This document shows, one piece after another, positions 1-12,172 of a stretch of 64,000 bases of DNA. This DNA comes from Telopea speciosissima (lineage: Eukaryota; Streptophyta; Magnoliopsida; Proteales; Proteaceae). The DNA is taken from positions 21,802,698 to 21,866,697 of the forward strand of contig NC_057919.1 in assembly GCF_018873765.1 (NCBI RefSeq), given 5' to 3'. The notes below the pieces were generated by a model. It saw nothing but the letters and a program-made list of their open reading frames with translations. It made no database searches and was not told the origin of the DNA. Both the position numbers and the translations under genes were made by a program. Position 1 is the stretch's first letter. The number at the start of each line of letters is the position of its first letter.

Positions 1-33
1 TCCTAGGAAGAACTTCAAGCTCTCTGGCGTCTG

Positions 34-3000
34 TTGAACACATCCGCTGCCCCTACTACATTTGTTGCCAATTCAGGTTCCTTCTATGCCCGTATAGGTA
101 TTTCCTTTGTTGGTCATTGTGCATCATTAGTTTCCACTCCTTGGATTATAGATTCTGGTGCTACTGATCACATGACAGGTTCCTCCAGTCTTTTTAACAT
201 ATATTTTCCTGCTTCTAGTAAGGACAAAGTTAAAATTGCTGATGGGTCCCTCTCCTCCATATTCGGGAAAGGTTCCATTGGCTGTTCCCCTTCTCTTACA
301 TTGTCATCTGTGTTGTATATTTTCAAATTTACCACTAATCTTCTCTCCATTAGTAGTATCACCAAATCTCTAAATTGTAAAGTGATTTTTTTTCCCACTC
401 ATTGTGTTTTTTAGGATCTGGACTCGGGGAAGACGATTGGATCGGGTAAAGTGCATGGCGGATTGTACCTGCTTGATGGAGACCCTGCATCTACCCAGGC
501 TTTACCTTCTAGGCTCTATTCCCCAGCATCCTTCTCTTCTGAACTACACATATGGGCATATGACACTCTAGACTAGGACATCCACCTTTAGATACTTTAT
601 CTACTTTATTTCCAGCATTAAGTAATAATTGTAATAAGGAAGAATTTTTTTGTGAGCCTTGTGTCTTGGCTAAACAGACACGTTCCAATTATCCAATTTC
701 TAATAAAAGGTCATCTTCCTTATTTCATGTTCATACTGATGTGTGGGGTCCTAATAGAAAAGTTTCTCTTTCGGGTCATCGGTGGTATGTAACCTTTATT
801 GACTGCTATTCTAGGTTCACTTGGGTCTACCTTATGCACACCAAAAATGAAGTATTTTCCTGTTTTCAGCACTTTCACCAGCTGGTTAAAACTCAATTTA
901 ATGCCACTATTCAGATTTTGAGGAGTGATAATGAGACAGAGTATATGGAAGGTCAGTTCCAAAAATATCTGGTTGCCCATGGAATCCTCCATCAGACCAG
1001 CTGTGTTGATATTCCAGCCCAAAATGGTGTGGCTGAGAGAAAAAACCGCCACCTCTTGGAGGTAGCTAGAGCTCTTCTGTTTGCTCGCAATGTCCCTTCC
1101 GTTTATTGGGGGGATGCTGTCCTTACTGCAGCCTATTTAATTAATAGGTTGTCCAGTCGGGTCCTTAACTCTAGATCCCCTGTTGAACTATTACTTGGCT
1201 CTTCCTCTTTTATAGTTCCCCCTAAGGTTTTTGGCTGCGTTTGTTATGCCAGGGATATAAGGTCCCTTGGTAAACTTGACCCACGTAGTCTCTGTTGCAT
1301 TTTCTTAGGATACTCTGCTACACAAAAGGGGTATAAGTGCTATTACCCTCCATCCCGCCGGACTTTTATCAGCATGGATGTCGTGTTTCATGAGAGTGTT
1401 TCATATTATGTGTCCCCACCTCTTCAGGGGGAGAGTGTTAGTGAAGATGTGCTGACTATAGACTCTCCACCTCCACTCCAGTCTGTTTACCATGAGTCTG
1501 GACCAGTTCGGCCTGCTCCTAGTACTTCCCCTGAGACTGCTTCTAGTACCCCCCTTGAGTCAGGGGGAGAGATTCCTATGCAGGGGAAGCAAACTACTCC
1601 TGTCCAGAGGACTATTAGGGAATTTCAGAGGAGGATTGATGCTAGTAACATGAAGACCTATGTAAGGAAACATAAGCAGGTTCAATCAACTGTTGCTCCA
1701 GTACCCATCCAATTGCCGAACCTGGATCCAGAACCTGCCTCTCCACCTGGTAATGTTCCTTCTCTTGAGTTACCTATTGCTCTTCGCAAAGGTGTCAGGA
1801 CTTGCACTCAGCATCCCATATTTCATGTTGTTTCTTATGACTCCCTTTCCCCATCCTTTCGTGCTTTTGTTTCTTCTCTTTCTTCTGTTCGTATTCCCAG
1901 GAAGCTCTATCAAATGGAAAGTGGAAGGCAGCCATGATGGAAGAAACGGAGGCTTTGAAGAAAAATAACACATGGGAGCTTGTGGTTCTTCCACCTAGGA
2001 AGAAAACCGTTGGATGTAGATGGGTGTTTGTGGTGAAACAGAAGGTGGATGGCACTGTGGATAGGTATAAGGCATGGCTCGTGACCAAGGGGTTTACTTA
2101 GACATACGGCATTGATTACCAGGAAACCTTTGCACTTGTTGCGAAGTTAAATACTGTTCGTGTGTTGTTATCATGTGCAGTCAACCTTGGATGGGATTTG
2201 CAGCAACTAGATGTAAAAAATGCCTTCCTAAATGGAGCACTGGAGGAGGAGGTGTATATGGACATTCCACCAGGGTTCTCTTGTGACAGGAATAAAGGAA
2301 AAGTGTGTAGGCTGAAGCGTGCACTGTATGGGCTGAAGCAGTCACTTCGAGCTTGGTTTGGTCGATTTCACAAGGCCATGATTTCTGTGGGCTATAAGCA
2401 GAGTAATGCTGATCACACACTCTTTATCAAGACGATTGGTGAAAAACTCACTGTTCTTATAGTCTACTTTGATGACATAGTAGTTACTGGCAATGATGGT
2501 GATGAGATCAGACGGTTGAAGACCTTCCTTGGCCAAGAATTTGAGATTAAGGATCTAGGGAAATTAAGATACTTTCTTGGGATTGAAGTGGCCAGATCTT
2601 CTAAAGGCATATTTCTCTCCTAAAGAAAGTATGTCCTAGACTTGTTGGCTGAAACAGGGTTGTTAGGTTGCCTTCCTTCAGATACTTCTATGGATCCTAC
2701 TGTTCGGCTCAAGGAAAATGAGGGTGAGCCTATTGATAAAGGCCGGTACCAAAGACTTGTAGGGAAGCTGATTTATCTTTCACACGCTCGTCCTGACATT
2801 GCTGTCTCGGTGAGTGCTGTGAGTCAGTTTATGCATGATCCCTACACTTCTCATATGGAGGCTGTTCTTCGTATTTTGCACTATTTGAAGTCAGCTCCTG
2901 GAAAAGGCATTCTTTTGTCTGCACATGGTCACCTACGGATAGAGGCATACACCGATGCTGATTGGGCTGGTTCTGCAGATCGCAAGTCGATTTCTAGGTA

Positions 3001-3418
3001 TTGCTCCTTTGTAGGTGGAAATCTTGTCACATGGCGTAGCAAGAAGCAAAATGTAGTTGCTCGTTCTAGTGCCGAAGCTGAGTTTCGAGCTATGGCACAA
3101 GGTATTTGTGAGTTATTTTGGCTTAAATATTTGCTACAAGATCTTGGTATTCTTATTCGCCTTCCTATGATGTTGTACTGTGACAACAAGGCTGCGATCA
3201 GCATAGCACACAACCCAGTACGGCATGATCGTACCAAGCATGTTGAGGTGGATAGGCATTTCATCAAGGAGAAGTTAGAAGATGGGTAGATCTGTATTCC
3301 CTTTATGACCTCTGCTGATCAGCTTGATGATGTCTTCACCAAGGGGCTGCCTGGAAAGTTATTTCATCCTAATCTAGTCATGTTGGGCATGATCGACATC
3401 TTTGCTCAAACTTGAGGG
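34..3418 (+). pseudogene. copia gag-pol polyprotein remnant
   Basis: The protease motif DSGATDHMTG lies near 160-180 in a frame that stops at 414. A degraded GAG-pre-integrase segment follows (about 540-690, with an in-frame stop near 575). Integrase occupies 666-1937, with the first Asp in HTDVWGP, the second in RSDNETEY and the NGVAERKN region. Reverse transcriptase (about 1900-2620) has YFDD in place of the usual YVDD at about 2466. A stop at 2621 and a second frame precede the RNase H segment (2642-3289), which keeps TDADWAG, SSAEAEF and CDNKAA. The final part after 3289 reads on only past a stop. Together these breaks mark a pseudogene. Confidence 0.9.
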
Positions 3419-3422
3419 GGAG

Positions 3423-3634
3423 TGTTGAATAATGTAAACCAGAATACCGTGGCGTATTCTGGTCTTTTTGGTGTTTATTTTTATGTTTTTAAGTGTTTTA
3501 TGTACTTCCTAGCTATGTCGGCTATGGCAAGGGTATTTTTGTCATGTGGATGTAATTTTTAAAGTTATAAATAATAGGCTTGGCTGATCACAATCGATCA
3601 TTCAAGCATTCTCCAATTTCTGGTTTTGATAACA
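3423..3634 (+). repeat. 3' LTR of copia A with polypurine tract
   Basis: The purine-rich tract TTGAGGGGGAG at 3412-3422 directly precedes an LTR that begins TGTTGA and ends TAACA, giving the canonical TG...CA ends and a TGTT/AACA terminal inverted repeat. Its length of 212 bp is short but within the copia range. The partner LTR lies left of the window. Confidence 0.85.
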
Positions 3635-5812
3635 TATGTAAATGGGGAGATTGGCAGTCTTTTAAGTGGTTTTTGTTTTTTAACTAAATCAGCTGGGTAA
3701 TAGCTTTTACTAATGAAGAAAAAAGTACTAGTAAGTAAGGTTTTAATTATAAATTCAAAAGTAATAGGTGTGGTATAAAAAGATAGAGCTTTTATAGGAA
3801 ATACTAACAGGTTGAGATATAATGCGAATATACTATACTGCTATATAAAGATATTAACCACTCTTAGTTTCTTTGGTATACCTTTTTTCTTCCTAAGATA
3901 CCCTAGTCTAATGCCTACTTGTGAAGTCTGAACTGTGAACAAAACATCCTCACATACTTGTTCGATCTAGTTAGACAGTGAATGAAGAAGAAGAAGACAC
4001 ACAGTCTGCACTAATCAAGTTGGACCTTATTTTTTTATGTAGTTCCATGTTCTCAGAAATAATTAGTCAAAATCTGTAGCCATCCCAGCTTGATTGCTAA
4101 ATGCTAACGGACATTGCAAATCACTTGTCAATCTTCTCTTTCAGTTCTTCCCATTTCCTGATCACTGCCTCCTGTCTCATTTTCAGTTCTGGAATTTGGT
4201 ACTTCATAATTTGTCAACGCTCTTATATTCCCAGAATTCGAGCCATAATTTGTGTTCTTTAATCCGGTTTTTAATAACTAAGCTGGATTTTACATAGTTT
4301 GACAATGCATGGCATGCATGTTGCATCTTAAGAATAAGTGCACACTAACTCTTTGACTTAAAACTGTGGTGGGAAGAAAACCAGTCAATAATCTGAGTCA
4401 CTGCATTCAGGCAAGGGTGGCACAAATTGGGCTTCATGTAAAACTGATGCGGTTTCTAGTCACCTAAGGGATTAGGATTAGGAAACCTCAAATAAATTCA
4501 TAACTGCAGGGATAGGAACCAAACCAGATTCAGGGAATACCAAATAACCCAGTCAAACGAGATCTCATTGGGCAGAAATTCTGGTCGGTTGCTTAGATTA
4601 ACTAGTGGAACAAAGCTGTAAAATTTGATGCAGATCTGAAAGTTGGATTATGAGATATGGTGAAATCCTACTGTGAGAAGGAATCTGAATACCCAGATAC
4701 GGTAGCAGAATCGATGGAGGAATTGCATTATTGATCTAAACTGATAAGCATGCAGTAAACAATATTCATAATCAGAATTTTTTTTTCGGGAAATCAAGTA
4801 CTGAAGAAGTTGAGTGCAGGCAAGAGACCTGAAATTGACTAAAATTTTAGGGTTTTGGAAAACCATGAACTGAACTGTAACTAGATACACACTCAAAACA
4901 GAAAAGAGCGGAAACCCAATGACAGAACAGTGTATTGATTAGCAACACATAATTGAAGAAATGTAAGAAACATGTAATCACAGGTATGAGGTTAAGAGAG
5001 ATCTGACCTGAAATTGGTGGAGAAAGGGATAATGGAGAATAGGAGAGATAAATCAATCAGGAATCCACCTGATTTACCTGCTGAATCTGATGCAAATCCA
5101 AGATACAAGATGCACTATAGCTGCAGGAAGAATTCCAGGTCCAAAACTGACCTGCGCTTCATTGTTGAACCATTGGGATTTTCTGGTTATCTCAAAACTA
5201 GGTCGTGGGGTTGTTTTAGGACTTCTATTTTCCTATTTTTATTCCTGATTCAGTTGTTTAATCAAGATGGAATACCAGTTATAAATTCCACTCCCACTGG
5301 TTGTCAGTTTCCTTTTGTTTCTTAGAGTCCTAGACAGTGAAGGATTCCTCTCTCACAGCTTGCGAATGGGAGTTTCCTTATATGTTTCTGCTTTGATTTT
5401 GCTTTCCTTTTTGGAGTCTTAGATCACTAAATTCAGCTTTTATTTAATAGTTTTCTGGGCATAGCCCTCCCCATGATTTTATAGTTGAATGAAATTGGCT
5501 CTTTCCTTTGTTCTGTGAGATTAAGAATGCTTGCTGCTGTGGTGATTCAGTAGCACCCTAGTGGTGATTCCAGGAGGGCTTGATGTGATTTCAAGGTAGT
5601 AATTCAGGTGGTGATCTTTAAATTACACATCTTTTCTTCTTCTTATCTTATTATTCCAATTGATTCTATAGTCAGTTCTGAAGTTTTTTCATCTTGCACA
5701 TCCTTTGTTCTTCAGTTTTCTAGTTCCGGTTATACTTTAATCAATTGCTATTCTGTTTTTTGTTATCTTGCTACATTCTTCTTCTATTTTCTGTCTTAAT
5801 TAATAGCTCTTA
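3635..5812. other. stretch without recognisable gene
   Basis: AT-rich, with only short ORFs of no recognisable motif (for example around 4094-4297, 4648-5056 and 5014-5325). No TIRs, poly(A)-tailed element or splice-consistent coding exon could be supported. Confidence 0.5.
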
Positions 5813-7128
5813 GGCTCTCTTTGGTATCATTTTTACTTTTGATTTTTGCCTATTTAACAAAAATCATTAATGAAAACCATTTTTTATCAAAAACTAAAAA
5901 CCGTTTGGTAAACATTAGACAAAAACGAGTAGAGAATGAGAAATGGTTTGGTATGCCCATGTGTAGAGTAGTTTTTTGAAGAAATGATCCCAAAGTATCA
6001 AATCTTATCTAGTGTAACTAGTGGGTGAAGAGATTCCCTCTTCACCCATCTTCCTTCCTGGGAATGGATCCCACTTGGAATCACGATTCGGAATTCGGAT
6101 AAGCATCGATCGGTCACAGCCTTTCAGGTGGTTCTTCCTAATTCCGATTGGAATTGGATAAGATCAGACATGCGCAAAGGAACCTGTTTGTGCAGAGAAT
6201 CGACAAGTTCATCAAACTTCAGATACTTTTAGAAATGCCTGACAAAATGATGAGAGGATCCAGTGATTCACATCAGATGTTCTAATCTTTAGTTCAAATC
6301 ATGCTATTGATAACCAATTACCAAGAATATAATAAAAAAGACAAAAACAAAACATCAGGGTCGCGATTGCAGAAAAGCCAATGTCAGAACCCACAACCTT
6401 TCACATAATCTAGTAGAACCCCATTAAACCTCCACGAAATTATGAAATCAAAATGAAAGCAAGCAAAATTTGAAGTCGGGGATACCCAAGAAGCGGATTG
6501 GCCAAGAGCCGCAAAGGTGAAATGGTGCTCAGGATTGATGGCAAGTTTGGCATGGACGAAAAGGAGGACTGCCTTTTTTATTGAATCCAATCTCATGATG
6601 GGTTGACCTTTTGGGCCCAAAGCTTTCATCTCCACCAGAGATTCATGGTCGACATCGATGCAGAACAGTATATTCTCATTGCAGAAAGGGATCCATTGCA
6701 GTGTGTAAGGGGCGGATATGGTGGGTTAGGTTGCAGCAGGGTGTAGGGGCGGGAGGGGTCGCATGAAGAAGAAGATGAGGAGGGTGGATGGAGTTGCAGG
6801 AAAAATAAAAGGGGAAGTCGTGGATGGTGTTGCAGGCTTGCAGCAGGAGGAAGGAGGAGGACGAGGAGGGCCGATCTTCTAATTAAACCAGAAATGACAC
6901 TCCTACCCTTCAATTTTGAGACTTATGAGCACGTGCTCATTAAAGTCCTGCATAAATGACCAAAACTGATTTTTGGCTAAAACACAAAAATAGGTCAGGA
7001 CCTATTTGTGGTTTTTGTGTTTTTTCAACCTTTTTTAAATAGAAACAGGTTCCATAAACAATACCAAATGCAACCATAAACCTTTTTTTGGCCAAAAATC
7101 AAAAATAAAAATGATACCAAAGAGGCCC
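5813..7128. mobile_element. Tourist/PIF-Harbinger-like non-autonomous element
   Basis: The two ends are inverted copies: the left starts GGCTCTCTTTGGTATCAT and the reverse complement of the right starts GGGCCTCTTTGGTATCAT. Similarity continues for about 40 bp through a shared ATTTTTA(C/T)TTTTGATTTTTG run. Both ends are flanked by TTA (5810-5812 and 7129-7131). A TTA duplication with a GG(G/C)CNNNTTTGGT terminus is the hallmark of PIF/Harbinger (Tourist) elements. At 1316 bp it is longer than most Tourist MITEs. It encodes no transposase and carries a host-gene fragment on its minus strand. Confidence 0.8.
6486..6717 (-). pseudogene. captured BABAM1/MERIT40-like exon fragment
   Basis: Reading the minus strand gives an uninterrupted segment containing ENILFCIDVDHESLVEMK, then RLDSIKKAVLLFVHAKLAIN, then HHFTFAALGQSASW. 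This resembles the start of the VWA-like domain of plant BRISC/BRCA1-A complex member 1 (MERIT40/BABAM1), a scaffold of a Lys63-specific deubiquitinase complex. The codon for the final Trp is followed by GT (6485-6484), a plausible donor, after which coding character vanishes. The upstream Pro/Tyr-rich part appears to change frame between about 6720 and 6760. It sits wholly inside the Tourist-like element, so it is best read as a captured first exon with part of its intron. Family assignment is from motif recall. Confidence 0.55.
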
Positions 7129-8489
7129 TTAGTTCAGATTATATTTCAGTTTCACAAACCTTACTTTTTTTGGTTGATTTCTAATCACTAGATGGTTAGA
7201 TCCCCATTAAAATCTGCTTGGCTATTTCTGAACCGCAGTACTTCTCTTTTATGGTCATTGCACGAAATCATGGGTGTGTTGACCCTCTTCTTGTCCTCGC
7301 TTATAGGTCTACAACAAATGAAGTAAATTCCTCATTCAATATCATGAAAAACTACTCAAATTGTTGGAAATTTAAAAAACAGGATGACCCTAACCTGCAA
7401 CGGACTAGAACCAGGACATTTACCCCTTGTATCTTTTCATGCTTATGACTGGAACTCCTATCCAATTGCAGATTTCTTGCAGACTTGTCACTTAATCGTG
7501 GAGTCTGAGAGAGAGAAAGGGTGTCCAATCCCCCTCTCCTCAATTGCTGCGACTGTGCAAAGTCCATAGCTAAACTCCTCAGACAAATCTGGAAGTGTCC
7601 TGCAACAGGAACCGATGGAGGAGATGCACAAAGAAGTCGCATTGAATTTCAAATCAAATACTCCGAAATGTAGAACAATCAGAAGAATGAACTCGTTTTT
7701 TCTCAAAATCTGAACATTGAAAGCCCTACCAATAAATCCTAATGTGGCTCAAGCAATCAAGGAATTATTTCCAACATCTCGAAATCGAGGTTTGCGAGAT
7801 TGAAAAACACAGTTCGGATCAACCAAAGGCCAATGATTTTCCTTTTTTAAAGGAAAGAAAAATCAAGCTGAGAAGTTAATCGAGGAGCTAATGTAGTTGT
7901 AGATTGGTAGAGGACCAACTAGGAGCCAATCAACCAGGATCTGTTATGAACAGGTGAATCAGCTAGGTCAAAATAGGGTTTGTGGAGAAATTAGAGTTAG
8001 GGTTAGGGTTTCGGGTTTCGGAAAAGAGGAAAAGATGGATTTCTAGGGTTTGGCTGGACAGAAGTTAACCAAACTTGAATGGTTTTCTTAGGAGGGTATG
8101 AGGGATAATCGGTCAGATTTGTAGACTATTCTGATAGTTGGTTTGGGCTGGGCAGAAATTAGGGCTTTTGGGTTTTGATTTGAGAAGGTGGGATGTTAGG
8201 GTTTTAATGGGAGATGTTGGCTGGGCTTAGGATTGAGTGGAGCTTGATGGTGGATGAGTATGTGGTCTGAATTTGGGGTTTCATGGATGAGTAGACAGGT
8301 CTAGTTCGATGGTTGGTGTTGTAAAAGTGAAAAATTAAAAAAGGGGATAGCTAGGGTTGGGGTTGTAGAGGATTAGGAGAAGAAGGATGGGGATGGGGAT
8401 GCTTCCAACTTACTTGTAGTTGCAGAATTGTCCAAGCAGCAACCAAACTTGAATACAAATTGAATTTTGAACTGAAACTTGAAGAAAAA
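7129..8489. other. stretch without recognisable gene
   Basis: Short ORFs only, none with a recognisable motif. A short run of GGGTTAGGGTTT-like sequence near 7990-8015 is too brief to be an interstitial telomere array. Confidence 0.45.
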
Positions 8490-9090
8490 TCAGATCTGGG
8501 ACAGAAAACTTGAATAGAGCTTCAATAGTACCACCCAGGCTTCATACTGCAAGGTGTCGATTGGATCAAACACCAAAACCACCAGATTTGATCAAACACA
8601 AAGCAATTCTTCAAAGAAGAAACATAGTTGCAGAGCAGCAATAACAGATTTTCAAAAATTCAGAGGTGAGAAACCTCTCCACCAAATTCCCTTTATTTAT
8701 AGTGGCGAGAGGGCATATTCCTAATCAGCCTAGGAGTGTAAAAGCTCCTAGCCGACTCTAATTACACTTCACAACCTCTCTCAAATTCGTGGAGAGGTGT
8801 GGACCCAACTTATAATGAAAGCAAATAAAAGAAAGGTGACTCAAGTCACTTAAATTGAACCATTTGTTCAAATTAGTTTTGGACTGGTTCAGTTTAAAAC
8901 ATTAAAACATGAAAATAGACTTAGTATAGAAGCTAATCCCGTATGCAACCTATATACCCCTACTTTAGGTCCATAAAAGTGACCTATTACATTGAAAACC
9001 CATCAGACCAAAGGCCCAACATGTATAGAACCCAACCCTAGACTTATTCCTAATAATGCAAGCCTGTTTTGGTGATGAATCTGCATCAGG
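8490..9090 (-). repeat. possible solo LTR or TRIM-like repeat
   Basis: On the minus strand this segment has LTR-like composition: an ATACGGGATTA motif, a TATAAATAAAG box-like segment near 8690-8705 and a T-rich leader. The same ATACGGGATTA motif followed by an AATAAAG segment occurs on the plus strand at 19470-19635. No terminal TG...CA pair or target duplication was found, so the boundaries and the element class are uncertain. Confidence 0.25.
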
Positions 9091-9238
9091 AGCGATTCAG
9101 TAGATGTAATGAAGAGCCAAAGAAAGAGTAATAGTACAGCAAAATGCAATAAAGTAGTACAGCTTAACAATTAATAGAACTCAAATTCATCAATTCCGGA
9201 GTGGAAAGACCCAATGGAAGGGGTGGGGGGGCACAAAA

Positions 9239-9791
9239 TCAAAAACAATAAAATGCAGTTAAGTCGCGGATCTGATGGAAAACGACTAATCTGAAAGCTT
9301 TGAATCGACGACGCAAGAATGACAAATGAGACTTGAGAAATTGAGAGCTAAAAAACTTACAATAAATCTCTAAGGCTGGCTGATCGAAGAAATCTCCAAA
9401 ATGTTGAAGAAAGTTCCAAGAAGAGTATAAATCTGTGGAGTAAAAGATACCAGAACCAATGGTGATGGTTCCGAGCTGAGAACCCATTTTGATGGGGGTG
9501 GGATGGAGTGGGGCAGAGGATTTGTAGAGGGGGGTGGCTTACAGTAGAGGGGAAGGCGGGGGTGAGAGGTGGTGGCAGAGCGGAGGGTTTTTGGGAGGTG
9601 CTGGAGAGAGGCTGCGGGAGTGGGATGCCACTGGAGGGCAGAAGGGAGGGGAGCAGGGGGAATTTAGGAATTTAGAATAAGTGAGAAAGCGAGCTGAAAC
9701 TTTGCTTTTCTGGGGGACTGAGAAAACAAATTTTGAGTAGGGGAGTTTGAGTAAAAATGGGGCAAGTATAGGGGAGTGATAGAAATTTACC
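9239..9791 (-). mobile_element. possible MULE end with captured sequence
   Basis: Read on the minus strand from 9791, the sequence starts GGGTAAATTTCTATCACTCC, the style of terminus seen in the better-supported MULE at 26855-28185 (GAGTAAATTATAGATCACCC). It is followed by a C-rich leader and an ORF starting at 9487 (MGSQLGTITIGSG...). That ORF remains open to 9239 and passes a good donor, GTAAGT, near 9362. The matching left terminus was not found, so this may be a truncated Pack-MULE or coincidence. The ORF resembles no family I know. Confidence 0.25.
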
Positions 9792-10947
9792 CTTCATTTA
9801 ATAATGCTGTAAACCATCAAAGAAACAAACCCAAATTGACTGTTAACACCTCCCCATTGGCCAGCTGCTTTGGAGGAGTTATATTCCGACCAAACAAATT
9901 TAAATAGTAAAGAAGGGAAAATGATGTACACACTAGTGGGGTGTAATAGAATCTTTTACACTAGCACCTTATTGACTGTCTGATAAAGTGAAAGGCATCT
10001 TAACCATTGGTTGCCATTGTCCTACATTACACGCAATCTATTGCCACTACACTGTCTGTCTCACCACTCTTCATCATTCTCCCCCACAACCATCACTTGA
10101 TGCCTCTTCGGCTGACAACTGGTCAACAACCCTGTCTGTGATCAGTGTTATCATGGAGTTGTGGAGGTTGCGGGTCTCATTCCACTACCTCCTTGCCCAT
10201 CTCCATAAACTAAACTTATTTCTAGCATTGAAGCTCTGCTGGTTACACAGTCTTTTCTTTGAAACTGAATCCAGTTAAATTCAAGGCGATTGCTCTGAGA
10301 TGGAGGCATGGAGCAGATTTTAGCTCTGGCGAAGGGAGCAGAATCTTTGTGGACGTTGTTGAGAGGCAGTTTTGTGGTAGCCGGTGCTTAGGGTTTGAGA
10401 CATACAATGCTTTCTGAGAACCTAATTGAATGATCAATCAGTCAAGTAAAAACCATGCCTGGCTGCTTTGTAGCTCATGATGGATGAATGCTGCTGAAAT
10501 TGCAAAGAATTGAACTTACCCAGAGGAATCTTTGGTTATATGCATCCATTCCCAGCTTTACCCTCGCACAAGGACCCATCACAATTTAGATTTTACACTG
10601 ATGAAGTCCCTTGATATGGTGTTGGACCCAATGTGTCACTGACCCGATGCACCCTATGTGTGTGTGTATTGATGTGGTGTGGTCAGTTTATTCAACATTA
10701 GTTAATTAGTGCAATGAAAGCTAATTATTTTGAACATTTTGGTCTTTCTGTGTACTACTTAGAAGAGTGGCGAGATGTAGCATAGCATGCACCTTGGAGC
10801 CAGGGTAACTGATCCTTCCAAGGGTCCTGACTCTTAATGTCACATTTTGTTTCTGACTTGCTGATATTAATTTTATCTTTCTATAGCACACTGTATGTTT
10901 TACATATTTGTCTGTATTGGTGCTAACTACTTATTTGTTTATGGCAG
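9792..10947. other. stretch without recognisable gene
   Basis: No supported exon, repeat end or RNA gene. An open frame at 9988-10278 has no recognisable motif. Any upstream exons of the two-exon call at 10948-11142 would be expected here but could not be identified. Confidence 0.4.
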
Positions 10948-11142
10948 ATATCTTATGTTGTATGAGACCATCACAAACTCAATTTTTGAGCCACCACAAG
11001 AAGAGGTAGTGTACACTTGGCATGCTGATATGGTGATATTTCTTAATGTCTGATGGGTCATTTGGGATCCTCTGTGCAGGAGCCAATACATGACCGGATA
11101 TCTCGGAATGTCTCACTGGCACTGTCATCACTACAGCAATGA
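10948..11142 (+). CDS. two 3'-terminal exons of an unrecognised gene (tentative)
   Basis: An acceptor (TTATGGCAG) at 10947 is followed by a 58-nt exon encoding YLMLYETITNSIFEPPQEE and ending at 11005 before GTAGTG. A 74-nt intron ends TCTGTGCAG at 11079, and the next exon reads EPIHDRISRNVSLALSSLQQ and stops with TGA at 11140-11142. Both exons join in phase 0 with canonical GT/AG sites. This is more order than random AT-rich sequence usually gives. I do not recognise the protein, and no upstream exons were found. It may be the 3' end of a decayed or captured gene. Confidence 0.3.
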
Positions 11143-12172
11143 ACATGTAAGCCATGAACAGTTCTACCAGATTCCCTTGTAGAGCTTCTCAGTTTTGCCT
11201 GAGCTCCAATCTGGAATTGCCGTAACCAATTTTCTCTGTGTCAGTCAGTAACTTCAAGTGCAAGTTATGATATTGGATAGGTGAAACAACCAATCGCCCA
11301 TCTGCACTTAAGTAGACAGACTTCATTTTAGTTTCATAGACAAGCAGTTATAGAATTTTTAAGCCTCAGCCTTAACAACAGTAATCTCCATGGATGGGCC
11401 ACTATGATCTGTAGTTGGTGCCTGAAGGGATAATTCAATACACCAACAGTGGCTCTCTGATTGACATGTCTGTATGATTGTTTCAAGTGTAGATCATCCT
11501 ATCATAGTCTGGTGCTGATATAGAAAAATAAATGCAATTTCTTCCTGGTGTACATACTTATATGCGACCAATGAAAAGGAAAGCACACAATGATGGATAC
11601 TTCTTTGTTCATTGCAACTTCACCAAGGACTTCATATTGATTCCAGGGAAGAAATCCCTCCCTATGCTTTACCCCACAATTGTGTCGAACACAAGATCCC
11701 AGTCGAAAGATCTTAGACAGTTTAGTCTCCTTTCAGGAACACCTTCTTACTAGGGAATAAGCCTGATGGAAGTACAATGAAAAAACAAAATATCTACGGT
11801 GGATTCTACCAAGAGCAGATTGGGCCTTAACTCGTCTTGTGCTTAGTCACTAACATGATTCATTAGGGAGCAGCAAGTCTTTTTGAGGAGGAACATGCCC
11901 CCTTATGGCCTTATCTTAAAACAAAAAAGGAAAAAGAACACTGCCTAGAAGAGTAGCCCCTGCTCCTAGACACATGAATGCAAGAAATTACAACCACAAC
12001 CCCTGTGAAATAAAAAATTCATCCATGTATATGCCCGTGAGCACTTTCTTTGGCCCTTGTGTAGGTGCAGGGGCTATGCGACCAAAAATTGATCTCTTGC
12101 CCAAACAAAAAAAAAAATTTATGTGATTGATTTCTTGCCCAGCTGCATAGCATACGTTAGCATCTGCCTGTC
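11143..12172. other. stretch without recognisable gene
   Basis: Nothing supported; an open frame at 11532-11753 has no recognisable motif. Confidence 0.4.

Larger units (their letters stand above)
1..3634 (+). mobile_element. Ty1/copia retrotransposon A, 3' part
   Basis: Domain order protease, integrase, reverse transcriptase, RNase H on the plus strand is that of Ty1/copia. The element enters from the left edge, so its 5' LTR and most of gag lie outside the window. It ends in a polypurine tract followed by a 212-bp LTR. Several stop codons and frame changes break the polyprotein, so this copy is not autonomous. The 5' target duplication cannot be checked because the 5' end is outside. Confidence 0.93.

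Noticed and set aside
6626..6913. 95-codon ORF as an independent gene in the Tourist-like element
   Set aside because: It overlaps the BABAM1-like exon in another frame and is Leu/Pro/Ser-rich without a domain; part of it may be the displaced 5' end of the captured exon.
7985..8015. GGGTTAGGGTTT-like telomeric repeats
   Set aside because: Only two to three imperfect units, and such text is common in plant AT-rich leaders; not an interstitial telomere.
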